From positions 9,019,135 to 9,083,134 of the forward strand of contig NC_049993.1 in NCBI RefSeq assembly GCF_000003815.2: a DNA stretch of 64,000 bases, given 5' to 3'. This DNA is from Branchiostoma floridae (Eukaryota > Chordata > Leptocardii > Amphioxiformes > Branchiostomatidae). The notes under the pieces were generated by a model. The model was not told the DNA's origin. It did no database searches and worked only from the letters and a program-made list of their open reading frames with translations. Positions 31,233-42,032 of the stretch are shown here, in pieces. Made by a program: the position numbers and the translations under genes. Numbering within the stretch: the stretch's first letter is position 1; the number at the start of each line of letters is the position of its first letter.

Positions 31233-34200
31233 ATGCTGAACTTCCTGAGTTGTCGGGAGAATGGCACACTCGACCCGCTGGCGCTGGTTCGCGCCGAGAC
31301 GACCCGCCGAACCTTCAGCCTGGAGCTGAGCAAAGAACAGGACGTGAAGAGGATCCACGCGAGCGGCGCCAACTCACTGGACCTGGACCCGGCCGAGTCC
31401 AGATAGTGAGTATGGCCTAGGAAGGACTGTAAAAGTCTTAGTCTGGTAGCGTCCAATACAATGTAGTTGAAACTACGCTTTAAAACTATTTACCTGCATG
31501 TATGCAGGTATGGTTTTACGGGCGTGGGAAAATTTGGAAGCTGGGGATTTAGGGCGCTGTATCTCGAGAACGGATGGTGCGAGCACGACGATTTTTGGTA
31601 CGTGGGTTGGGGGTGGTGGCCTGACACTCAGGTTTGATTTTGGGCCTCCTGGCGTTTGAACTTGACATTGCAGGTGGCATTTTTGGTGTTTTGGGGGCAC
31701 TTTTGGCGCTGTGTGTCCGGAACGATACGCGCGATTGCAACGATTTTTGGTGCATGGGTGGGGGGTTGTTGCCTGTTGCCTAGGATTGACTTTGGGCCTT
31801 GCCGCGTTTGAACTTGACCCGGCAGGTCGAATTTTGTGTCCGGGAGGCAAAACTACCGAAGTCACGGGTTCCTCTCTCAGCACTCGGTGTCTAGTGCGGA
31901 AGGGGCCTTCCGCACTAGAAGTCTAGTGCCGACGTTACGTCCGCACTAGGTGTCCAGTGGTGAGTCGACTTCAGCACTGAAAACCCCCGATTCACCACTA
32001 GAAACCGAGTGCTGAGACTACCATCCGCACTAGAAAACGAGTGACGACAAATATTCCGCACTAGAAAACGAGTGACGACAAATATTCCGCACTTTGAAAC
32101 CGTGAGTGCTGACAGCCTGCCTCCGTTACGTTATTTACAGTTCCGGGCAGTTAAAGGTACACATATACAAATGTAATACATAAAAGAAGTGTAACAAAAC
32201 GTTCACCTTGAGCCTGAGAAAGCTGCGTATGGGAGGAAATATCCGTGTCGGGTTTTCAAAGAACAGTACATATCAATTATCTTTCTTATAAGTAGAACTG
32301 TCTAAACTGTCTGTAGCCGCCACGAATCAACAAATGATGCATGCGAACGATTGATTGAAAGTAGTCTGCAACTCAAACACGACAAAGGGAGCTGTAATTT
32401 ATTGGCATTTCATCTTCGTGAAATTTAGAAAAAGGGAACGAAGCTGACACACTGTTGACATGAGGTCATCATATACATAACACTATATACATGTAGGATG
32501 TAGCGTATGATACACACATGCTGTTTCGAGTTCCGACAGAGACAAGACTAGGGCAAAATTGATTTTAAATACTGAGTAAGTGACCGTCCGAAGGTGAGTA
32601 GGCGCTGCTGCATGTCAACTATGTGTTTGAGTAACGATTTGGACGCGAGCACTGGAAACCCAGTGCTAACGGTCTTAAAATGATAGTAGCACTCGGCTTC
32701 TAGTGCCGAAGTGGTCTTAGCACTCGGCCTCTAGTGCCGAAAAGTCACCGAGCACTAGAAATCCCAGTGCGGAACCCGTGACTTAGGTAGATCGGCACTC
32801 GGTTATCCAGTGCTCAAAGACCTCCGCACTGGGTAACCAGTGCTGAACGACCTTTGAACCACCCTTCCGCACTAGAAACCGAGTGCTGAGCGGAGATCAG
32901 CACTAGAAACCGAGTGCTGGACGGAGTTCGGCACTGGAAAACGAGTGCCGAGACAAGGTGTAGCTCTGGAATTCCAGTGCTGACGGGTCTTCAGCACTCG
33001 AACAAAGCCGTTCCGCACAGGAAATCCTGTGCGGAAGTTTCTTCCGTACTGGGCCCCGAGTGCCGACGCCAGTTTCTCCACGAATTCCGCACTGGGCGCC
33101 CAGTGCGGAACCCGTGACTTCGGTATACTTGCGTCCGGGAGGGGTATTTCCGGAGTTATGTCTTCTGAACGGTTGGTGCTGGCGCGATGATATTTGGCAC
33201 ATGTGTCGGCGATGGGTGAATAATTCTCAATTTTGATTTTGGCGCCCTTGGTGCTTGAACTTGACATTTTAGGTTACCTTTTGTGCGGGCACGGGGCGTG
33301 TGCTGTATCTCCGGAACGCAAGGTGCCATTGTGTTGCTATTTGGTACGTGAGTTGTTGGTGGTGTCCTGGTAGTGAGGTTTGATTTTGGGCCTCCTAGTG
33401 CTTGAACTTGATACTGTATAGGTTGACCCTGTTTTGGTGTGGTTGGGGCATCCCCCCAATATCTGCTTGGTTGCTGACGGTTGGGTTGGGTAGAACCATC
33501 ATCTGTTTTGGTTGATTGAGAGGTCTTTAAGTTTACACCTAGAACCATCATCTGGCCTGGGCCACCTTCAATGTATCAGGTTACTTTGTATCAACAGTGT
33601 CTGACCTGCCAGATGATATACTTAGTCTAGTATCTGTTGCTGTATTTGTTAGGTACAGTTTGAGTTTGCTTCTTAGTCCGAGTTTGTGGTGTTTTGAGAG
33701 CTGTGTAGTACTGGGTTTAATGTTCTGGTACAAGTTCCTTTACCCTGTTTGGCAATCAGCAGAAGATACAACTTTCTAAAGTGGAGGAGAACTGTATAGA
33801 GCTTGAGTGTAAGACAAAGGTATGTGTAAGATTTTTCCTGTTTCTTGTTGTTTCTTTGGGGATGCGATTTCCGTATTGTATGCAGGTAATTTGTAGTTTG
33901 GGGCTAGTCATATTTGCTTGATTTTTGGGCCTGCTTAATCTATAGTACAGGCAAGGTTAAGTGGTAGAGGCTTTGTTTTGTTTTAAATTTGGTATCGTTT
34001 GTTGCATTTTGTCACTGCAAAAATATGATGAAATTGTTTCCTCCTCTAAGCAGCTGCTCATTGATTTGGGGGGATGTTTGCTGGGTGTTCACTCTGACTA
34101 CGACAGCTTTCTGAACTTTTTAAAGTTGCCAGCAGCTTGCCATTTATGAATGGGATTGACAAGGACATTTTGAGTAGTAAATTCTGCTGTAAAATTTGGC

Positions 34201-37200
34201 TTAGGTACTTCAGGAGATTTAGGTTTTAGTTGGACGGATTGAACAAAATATCATACCACCCTAATGCTGCTGGATGGGGCCTACCACTATTCATATTGTC
34301 TATGGAACTACTGTAAAAATATAATTTTTCAAATTATGCAAATAACCTTCCAGTGTCAAGTGATATAACACTCCAGAAATAAATCTTTAATGAATATCAT
34401 TGGTACAATAAGGAGATTTAGCAGCTGCATTAGGTCAGTACATTGAAATAGGAAGATATCAGTACTGAATATATCATATGTGACAGAACAACTACATGGG
34501 CCATCTGACTCTGAGACCAAAAAAGGTAGGAAAAGTCGTCTCAATAACTTTAAGGTACTGTGGTTGGTTACATGCTTAAGAAATCCAAAATAATTAATGT
34601 TCATCCATGCCCAAACTTACACATTCTGAAAATGGAATTTCAGACTTTTGCATGGTGCACAACCAACACGGTAAAAATACGCAACCAGGGACGAAAAGGA
34701 AAAAAAATACACAATAGGTCTACAGACACCTAATACATTTCATGCAGGCCTGAGGTCTACGAACTCTTGTTCATAATGTGTGTGATCTCGAACTCCAAGC
34801 AGATGTAACGTTTTCGTCCAGCTGGGTTTCTTGTCAACCTCACCACACGCTTGGGGGGCTGTCAGAGAAGCCACCTGCAGTTCAAAAAGCTTCATACCTT
34901 TCACCTTAACATCTGCTTGGTGGTTTTATATTTTCGTTGATAACTAGGGGAAAAAATTAAAATCGCAGAAGTTTGACCAAGTGACATCCAACATGATGAT
35001 CAGACCTTTTTTCTGAGAAATCGGGTTAGAATCCAAAAGTTTCATCTTGTGTGTTATTTATAAATAGAGCTTGCGTGCAAACTAAGAAATACATGTTACT
35101 AAAGTGATACAGTCTGATATTTCTGTATAAAAATATTAAGATGAATAGGTTGAAACTAAAGTTTGTACGTTTTGTTCCAGTCTGTTATCCGGAGGTGCAG
35201 ATGGAGTGATTGCTGTTTATGACACCCACAACCTGTCAGGCACACCCAGCAGTACTGCTGAGGCTGTCTGTACAGTAGGAAGGTATGTCCCTCTTTATAA
35301 CCATTACAAAACATACACATTTACAGTTCCAAGTACACATGTGTAGTGACAGATATTTGGGGTGATATGTCAAAGCTGAAGACCTCTTACTTGTTAACTA
35401 ACAGTTTGCATAATAATGCATAGGCATGTCCTGTTTATGTCTCAGATGCCTTCACAACAGGGCTCTAGCCAGCTCGACATTTTTTTTCGTCAGCCAATTC
35501 CCATTGTCGCGAAAACACTATTCCAGGAGTAAGAGAGACTGAACTGAGACTTTGAAATCGGGTTTTAATGAGATTATCGTATGCGAAAGGGCACCGACAC
35601 ACATTGTCAACAATCATAACAATAGCAAAACAAACAGTGTGTGGCTTTTACGGCCGTGGTCGGCGTCCCCAAGCAGCCTGTAGCTTCCACCAAGGAGCTT
35701 TTATCAGATTTTGTCTGTCAAAGTTGACGGATTGGTTTTAAAATTTTTCCGTCACACGCAGCAAATTTCCGTCAATTGACGGAAAAACGGACACTGGCTA
35801 GAGCCCTGCTTCACCATGACAAATATAATACCAATACCAGTAATTCTTGTCACTGCACATGCACACTTTGAATTGTGAGCTTGCTTGCTGCTAAAAATAC
35901 CTTAAGGTATAACACCTGTCCAGTTTTGTACAGCAAGTACAAGCTCTGTAACTTGTAAGCCCAGACTGATGTGATAGGTCTTATCCACCCACACTGGGGT
36001 GGACCTATTTTGTGACACACCACCTTTCATTGTGAACAGTTTTATCAGAAAAATACATTGTATAGCCTAATCTCCAAGCAGACCAAATCATCTCACAGGG
36101 ATTGCTGCCATTTGCTGGTCAAGACTATGTCCTACTACCATGCCACAGAAGGGCATACTCTTGGCTGGCAATTTTGCCACTGGAAGATCTGCTTGTCAAG
36201 GAACATTATGATTTTCCCTGCTTTGAGATAAGCCACCACTCTCTCCCTCCCCCCAGGTCCCACCGCCATGTGCACAAGTACAGTGTGGAGACAGTCCGCT
36301 GGTACCCACACGACACCGGGCTGTTTACATCCAGCTCCATGGACAAGACACTGAAGGTGTGGGACACCAATGCCCTGCTGCCTGCCGAGGTCTTCCAGTT
36401 CGAGGGCACGGTGTACTCACACGCCATGTCTCCTGTAGCCAAGAAACACTGCCTCATCGCAGGTGGGTTAAAGTTACATATTGCCTTAGTAACCTCTGCT
36501 TCGTCTGGTTAGTTTGAACAAGTTGAGCTTCTCTAGAGCATGATGTTTCAGCCTAATTCATGTAACACGTACATCATGTAAGTGGCTTTTGTGTCATGTT
36601 ATGTGGCGACAAAGGAATTGACCATTATACTTACATTTTCATACATTATTGGCACATTGATAATACCTCAAAGATGTATCCTTAAAAGTTAGATGCCTAG
36701 TTGGTGGTGTGTTTTTCTCTAATCATTGAAGCAATTTTTTTCATCCCCAGTTGCTACCATGACCTCCATTGTGACCCTATGTGATCTGAAGTCTGGGTCA
36801 TCCACACACATACTGAAGGGTAGGTCCTTTTTTTACATGAATGGAATTGCTATGTGATATGCAGGTATAGATGATACCATTATGATAACTTTGCACATTG
36901 TAGCTATATGATGATAAGTACCCGCATCCCTTGCTTTCCTTCCTAGACCCTGTCGTGGTCTAGGTGCAGGTAGACATCAGAAGTCAGATTTATTTGTAAA
37001 ACATCGCAGCCTATAGTATAGGCTACACAACTTCAATTTTACATTAACTAACCTATACATACATGTGGTATTTGAGCCCTGACCGTGCATAGGTTTTGTT
37101 GAGAGTGTCAGTATTATTAGTATCATATCTTTTCTGTATCCAGGTCACCGAGCAGCGGTGAAGTGTGCCCGCTGGTCTCCCAGGAACCCGTACCTGCTGG

Positions 37201-40200
37201 CCACGGGCAGCCAGGACAACAAGGTACTGCTGTGGGACGTGCGGAGTGCCAAGAGCAGCCTCATGTCACTGGACCAGCACAATGGGGAGCTGGCAACCAG
37301 CACTGCGGCAGGTCAGTAGGTCAGGGGTCACCAGGTCAGGGGTCACGAGGTCAGGTGTTAGTGCTGTTAGCCTCATGTCACTGGACCAGCACAATGGGGA
37401 GCTGGCAACCAGCACTGCGGCAGGTCAGTAGGTGAGGGGTGACCAGGTCAGGGGTCACGAGGTCAGGTGTTAGTGCTGTTAGCCTCATGTCACTGGGCCA
37501 GCACAATGGGGAGCTGGCAACCAGCACCGCAGCAGGTCACGAGGTCAGGGGTCACGAGGTCAGGTGTTAGTGCTGTTAGCCTCATGTCACTGGACCAGCA
37601 CAATGGGGAGCTGGCAACCAGCACCGCAGCAGGTCAGTAAGTCAGGGGTCACGAGGTCAGGGGTCACAAGGTCAGTTGTTAGTACTGTTAGCCTCATGTC
37701 ACTGGACCAGCACAATGGGGAGCTGGCAACCAGCACTGCCGCAGGTCAGTAGATCAGGGGTCACGAGGTCATCTGTTAGTAGTGTTAGTACAATAGCAGC
37801 CTCATGTAACTCGCAATGCATCCTGTCTTATCTTGGACTGTTCTCCTACCTCTAGGTAGGGTTCTTTAAAGAATACCATGCCAGGATATGCAAGACTTTC
37901 GTGTGTGTGGAAGGGTCTTAGATCTTCTCTCTGGCTTCTCTATGCATGCATGTTACTATTTATGTGTTGATCTATGCTGATTCACAACACATGTTACAAT
38001 ACTGTTAATAGTAGTGTCAAAATGTACTCTATCAATGAAGACATCCTTTCCTCATTTCTACAGTGAACACTGCCCATAACGGCCATGTGAACGGTTTGTG
38101 CTTCACACCTGAGGGGCTCCACCTCCTGAGCTTTGGCACTGACCACCGGCTCAGACTGTGGGACACGGCTACTGGCAGGAACACACTGGTCAGTGGCATG
38201 GGCACCCCTTCATGTAGAGCTTTGCTTGAGCTAAACTAGTATAGTAGTGCATTTCTCTACTATCTAAGCATTTTCTGTGACGAAGTCTATTTTTATGAGA
38301 CACTCCTGTATTTTTCTTGATCTATGTTTCCCAAAGGTAAAAGTTTGAAACATAATGTTTTTGCTGGTGTGTTCTTCTTTTTTTTCTTCTGTCATAAACC
38401 AATCAGAACTTAGTATAGCTAGTGACATTAGCATATTAGCTGTTACAGCAAATATGAACAATTACAGGATTGCAATAGCAAAACCTGTATCGGTAATTAC
38501 AGGTTTGTGATAGGAAAACCTGTGAAAGGCAAATTACTTGGAGGGAAACATCCTGCATTTTCTCGAAAATGTCACCTTTCCAGCTTTCTTTTAGATTCTA
38601 GTATTAGTAAGTGTAAAGTAGAAATGTCAAGTCACATTGGTCATGAGCCTGGGTATGTTTCCTAGTCACCACATTGAATGATATATTTTGTAGTTTTTAT
38701 GAAAAGTGGATTGAATCAGACACCAACAGATAGAATCCCGTTCAAACATTATTTTTGTCCATACCCAATACAAGGGTTTTACATGTTCAGACTTTTAAAC
38801 ATATACATAGATACAGGTACACACTTTTCCTCTATAGGTAACTACGGGAAATCTGCAATGATAGTAAGAAGTCTGTTCAGTTCACGTTCTCGCGTGCNNN
38901 NNNNNNNNNNNNNNNNNNNNNNNNNNNNNNNNNNNNNNNNNNNNNNNNNNNNNNNNNNNNNNNNNNNNNNNNNNNNNNNNNNNNNNNNNNNNNNNNNATG
39001 TTCGACTTTTAACATATCTAGATACAGGTCACACTTTTCCTCTATAGGTGAACTACGGGAAAATCTGCAATGATAGTAAGAAGTCTGTTCAGTTCACGGT
39101 CTCGCGTGGCTCGTCCCCTGACGTGGTGTTCGTTCCGGACGACAGTTCCATCGCGATGTTTGACGTGTTCGGCGGGACCAGTCTACACCGGTTGGTGGGG
39201 CACTACAACTACGTGCAATGCTGTGTCTTCAACCCTGATACTCAGGTACAAAGCTACTTAAACCGTTAAACCATCCCCTTGCTGCCTTACTTAATAACCA
39301 CTAGAGAAATGTTTTTTTAGGGATCAGCCAATACCTACAGGTCACTGAGCTCTGTTGAATATGATAGATCTAAAGAATTTGTGTTGCATCTTGCCTTGTA
39401 ATCAATGAATATGGCCAAACATCCGTAACTTAATATGTTTGCTTTAGTTTTTCTTAAATTTTCTGACAACTACGTGCAATGTTGTGTCTTCAACCCTGAT
39501 ACTCAGGTACCACTGATTCCTTCAAAGGAAAACTCTGGGAATGTCTAGGTGACCCTTAAGCATACACTCACCCTGACCTCTTGCTGTAGATATTGTTGTT
39601 GATGACTATTGTAGATACTATGTCGGCTATCTTGTACCATGTATGTATAAAAGTTCTTTTATTGGTGTACTTAGAATATTGTTATTGATAAGTATCCTGT
39701 CCTTGTCCAATTTTGTTTTGTGTGGCAAGGGTTTTAGAACTGTAATCAATTTTAGTTCTTTTCAAATTTCCTGACAATTTTCTTTATTTTGAGCCCAGCA
39801 AACTACTTTGTTATGTTACATGTACTGTTTGTTCTACTGCAGGAGCTGTACAGCGGGGGGAGTGACAGTAATATCCTGGTGTGGGTGTCTGATCTGTGAC
39901 ATGTTTATTGTACTGTACCTGTATTTTCTACTGCAGGAGCTGTACAGCGGGGGGAGTGACAGTAATATCCTGGTGTGGGTGCCTGATCTGTAACATGTTT
40001 ATTGTACTGTACCTGTATTTTCTACTGCAGGAGCTGTACAGCGGGGGGAGTGACAGTAATATCCTGGTGTGGGTGCCAGATCTGTAACATGTTTATTGTA
40101 CTGTACCTGTATTTTCTACTGCAGGAGCTGTACAGCGGGGGGAGTGACAGTAACTTACTGGTGTGGGTGCCTGATCTGGGTCATGTTTATTGTACTGTAC

Positions 40201-41547
40201 CTGTATTTTCTACTGCAGGAGCTGTACAGCGGGGGGAGTGACAGTAACTTACTGGTGTGGGTGCCTGATCTGGGTCATGTTTATTGTACTGTACCTGTAT
40301 TTTCTACTGCAGGAGCTGTACAGTGGGGGGAGTGACAGTAATATCCTGGTGTGGGTGCCTGATCTGTAACATGTTTATTGTACTGTACCTGTATTTTCTA
40401 CTGCAGGAGCTGTACAGTGGGGGGAGTGACAGTAACTTACTGGTGTGGGTGCCTGATCTGGGTCATGTTTATTGTACTGTACCTGTATTTTCTACTGCAG
40501 GAGCTGTACAGCGGGGGGAGTGACAGTAACTTACTGGTGTGGGTGCCTGATCTGGGTCATGTTTATTGTACTGTACCTGTATTTTCTACTGCAGGAGCTG
40601 TACAGTGGGGGGAGTGACAGTAATATCCTGGTGTGGGTGTCTGATCTGTAACATGTTTATTGTACTGTACCTGTATTTTCTACTGCAGGAGCTGTACAGT
40701 GGGGGGAGTGACAGTAACTTACTGGTGTGGGTGCCTGATCTGGGTCATGTTTATTGTACTGTACCTGTATTTTCTACTGCAGGAGCTGTACAGTGGGGGG
40801 AGTGACAGTAACTTACTGGTGTGGGTGCCTGATCTGGGTCATGTTTATTGTACTGTACCTGTATTTTCTACTGCAGGAGCTGTACAGTGGGGGGAGTGAC
40901 AGTAACATCCTGGTGTGGGTGCCAGATCTGGGTCATGTTTATTGTACTGTACCTGTATTTTCTACTGCAGGAGCTGTACAGTGGGGGGAGTGACAGTAAC
41001 TTACTGGTGTGGGTGCCTGATCTGGGTCATGTTTATTGTACTGTACCTGTATTTTCTACTGCAGGAGCTGTACAGTGGGGGGAGTGACAGTAACATCCTG
41101 GTGTGGGTGCCAGATCTGGGCAGGGGGGAGGATTATGAAGAGTCCAAAAAACAGGTTAAGATTCTACTTTCAAAGCCCTTTCAAAAAGTCTGCATTCAAT
41201 TTTTGAAAGCTCACTAAGTTCTACATCTTCACTCATGATGTATGTGAATTCAGATATGATCCTCCTTGATTGTATGTCTGTTATGTTTAGGATATTATTC
41301 TTCACCGGAGATGTATAGTGCCTCAAATGTTTTGGTGTAATGTATTTAAGAGACACAATAAGAAATGCCATGTCACAGTGGATTTTTAAATCTCAGCAAA
41401 AAGTATATACATGTATTCGTGTGTGACTTCCATGTGAGATGTTAAACAAACTTTTTTCATTCTCTTGTTTTGTAGAAAGCAGAGCCAAGCCAGAGAAGCC
41501 AGAATCTCCAGGCATATCAGGACACATGGAGCAGTGATGAGGATTGA
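31233..41547 (+). CDS. ERCC8: ERCC8 / CSA, WD40 subunit of the transcription-coupled repair ubiquitin ligase
   Basis: Exons: 31233-31405, 35181-35282, 36257-36462, 36751-36819, 37144-37311, 38064-38188, 39048-39245, 41065-41154, 41476-41547 (400 aa; human 396). The start [20 protein letters not shown], then [91 protein letters not shown] and the acidic end DTWSSDED match CSA throughout. CSA is a seven-bladed WD40 protein that links DDB1-CUL4 ligase to stalled RNA polymerase II and CSB in the nucleus. Oddities: the end of exon 5 is repeated about five times into the intron; the end of exon 7 is copied once; and exon 8 is preceded by 13 tandem 94-bp copies of its acceptor and coding start. Only the last copy has the donor and keeps the frame. 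Confidence 0.93.
31550..31850 (+). repeat. Diverged tandem units of about 155 bp, left group
   Basis: Two units at about 31550-31700 and 31711-31840 share an ACGATTTTTGGT core, a GTGG(G)TTG stretch and TTTGGGCC...CGTTTGAACTTGAC. Related units lie at 33150-33420, on the other side of the hairpin field. Similar core wording recurs in the 45.4-46.5 kb and 58-62 kb repeats. Confidence 0.6.
31853..33126. repeat. Hairpin-repeat field bounded by an inverted repeat
   Basis: The edges carry ACCGAAGTCACGGGTTC (about 31855) and its near complement GAACCCGTGACTTCGGT (about 33108), with a third copy near 32767. Inside are clusters at 31880-32110 and 32640-33110 of short hairpin motifs such as GCACTAGAAACCGAGTGC, recurring every 25-45 bp with changing loops. 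The middle, 32110-32640, is ordinary AT-rich sequence. No ORF is supported. It lies in ERCC8 intron 1 and is probably a transposon with palindromic subterminal repeats, but I cannot name a family. Confidence 0.7.
33150..33420 (+). repeat. Diverged tandem units of about 155 bp, right group
   Basis: Two further units related to those at 31550-31840, each with a TATTTGGYAC core and GATTTTGGGCC/GGCGCCC...GTGCTTGAACTTGA. They suggest the hairpin field was inserted into, or grew within, a pre-existing tandem repeat. Confidence 0.55.
33421..35180 (+). other. Rest of ERCC8 intron 1
   Basis: About 1.75 kb of AT-rich sequence. Short frames exist (for example 33961-34149) but none shows a domain or splice support. 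I see no gene. Confidence 0.5.
35458..35808. mobile_element. hAT-type MITE, CAGGGCTCTAGCCAG ends
   Basis: Perfect 15-bp inverted ends, CAGGGCTCTAGCCAG and CTGGCTAGAGCCCTG, are flanked by an 8-bp target duplication with one mismatch (CTTCACAA at 35450-35457, CTTCACCA at 35809-35816). CAGGG-type ends and 8 bp are typical of hAT. The 351-bp body has no transposase and contains repeated CCGTCA/TTGACGG words. It lies in ERCC8 intron 2. Confidence 0.88.
37257..37800 (+). repeat. Tandem array copying the 3' end of ERCC8 exon 5 and its donor
   Basis: Units of 112 bp start at 37257 (the real exon end), 37369, 37481, 37578 and 37690; the third unit is 15 bp shorter, and a decayed sixth start lies near 37796. 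Each carries the coding segment [19 protein letters not shown] plus the donor GCAG|GTCAG; copy three has GTCACG instead. The spacer is built from GGTCAGGGGTCAC words. Using any later donor would read through GGT CAG TAG, an immediate stop, so only the first donor gives full-length protein. Confidence 0.9.
38797..39110 (+). repeat. Duplicated sequence on both sides of a gap
   Basis: The left copy, about 38780-38897, and the right copy, about 38998-39110, are the same intron-exon junction of ERCC8 exon 7. The left copy carries single-base indels that break the frame. The 100-N gap separates them, so this is more likely an assembly redundancy than a real duplication. The right copy is used in the gene model. 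Confidence 0.7.
38898..38997. other. Assembly gap, 100 N
   Basis: A 100-N placeholder between two near-identical copies of the ERCC8 exon 7 acceptor region. Confidence 0.95.
39466..39511 (+). repeat. Partial duplicate of the ERCC8 exon 7 end
   Basis: Repeats the last 41 bases of exon 7 (39205-39245) and its donor, with about two changes; it encodes [13 protein letters not shown] followed by GTAC. No acceptor of its own is obvious, so it is probably silent intron sequence. Confidence 0.85.
39834..41125 (+). repeat. 14-copy, 94-bp tandem array containing ERCC8 exon 8 acceptor and coding start
   Basis: The exon-start G of GAGCTGTACAG recurs at 39843 and then every 94 bp to 41065, fourteen copies with no change of period. 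Each copy has the tract TTTTCTACTGCAG and the code [18 protein letters not shown] (or NL). Copies differ at four places: CGGGG/TGGGG, AATATCC/AACTTAC/AACATCC, TCT/CCT/CCA, and TGTGAC/TGTAAC/GGGTC. Copies 1, 2, 3, 6 and 9 stop right after DL. The GGGTC copies read on and stop in the next unit, because 94 is not a multiple of three. Only copy 14 continues to the donor at 41155. Copy 12 is its closest relative. Confidence 0.96.
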
Positions 41548-42026
41548 AGGGGACTTTCATTGTGCATTGTGGAGGATGGCATGTTTTAGGGATGGTGCAG
41601 AAATGAACCTCAGGGAATCTGGAGTAGAATTAAAAGTACAAGATAGTGCTTGTGTGACTATTGCAACAGAGTAATGTAAAAAAGATCAAAATGTTTCTTT
41701 TTCTGTCTTTTTTTCCCCATACATTCAAACTATGTCACTTTAGTATGTGTGCTCCCAAAAAGACTGCATTTTGCTTCAAAGACCTATGTATGAAAACACA
41801 GGCTACTATGTGTAGGCTTTGTGTTGTTTAACAAAGGCAAATATCATGACATCAGAATCATGAATTGATAATGTTGTTGCTGTTATTTTAAGTATTGAAA
41901 GAAAACCCTGTCATTTGATCATTGCTGTCTTTTCAGGTAATTCTACAGAGTACTGCATTTGTATGGATGGTTTAGTATAAAAATGGCTTGAAACTGTTTC
42001 TGTTATTTATTGCAATGACTTTGTGA

Positions 42027-42032
42027 AATAAA
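42027..42032 (+). terminator. Polyadenylation signal of ERCC8
   Basis: AATAAA about 480 bp after the ERCC8 stop codon at 41545-41547, at the end of an AT-rich 3' UTR. Confidence 0.55.

Noticed and set aside
31473-33551. Minus-strand ORFs of up to 136 aa rich in Pro/Lys/Thr (for example 31473-31883, 33156-33551)
   Set aside because: They follow the tandem repeat units and hairpins, and repeated peptide phrases reflect repeated DNA rather than a protein.
37163-37752. Plus-strand ORFs with repeated [16 protein letters not shown] wording
   Set aside because: Off-frame products of the ERCC8 exon 5 donor array.
39808-41217. About ten overlapping plus-strand ORFs of 60-100 aa with repeated [11 protein letters not shown] wording
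   Set aside because: Off-frame reads through the 94-bp ERCC8 array; they include intron tract and acceptor sequence.
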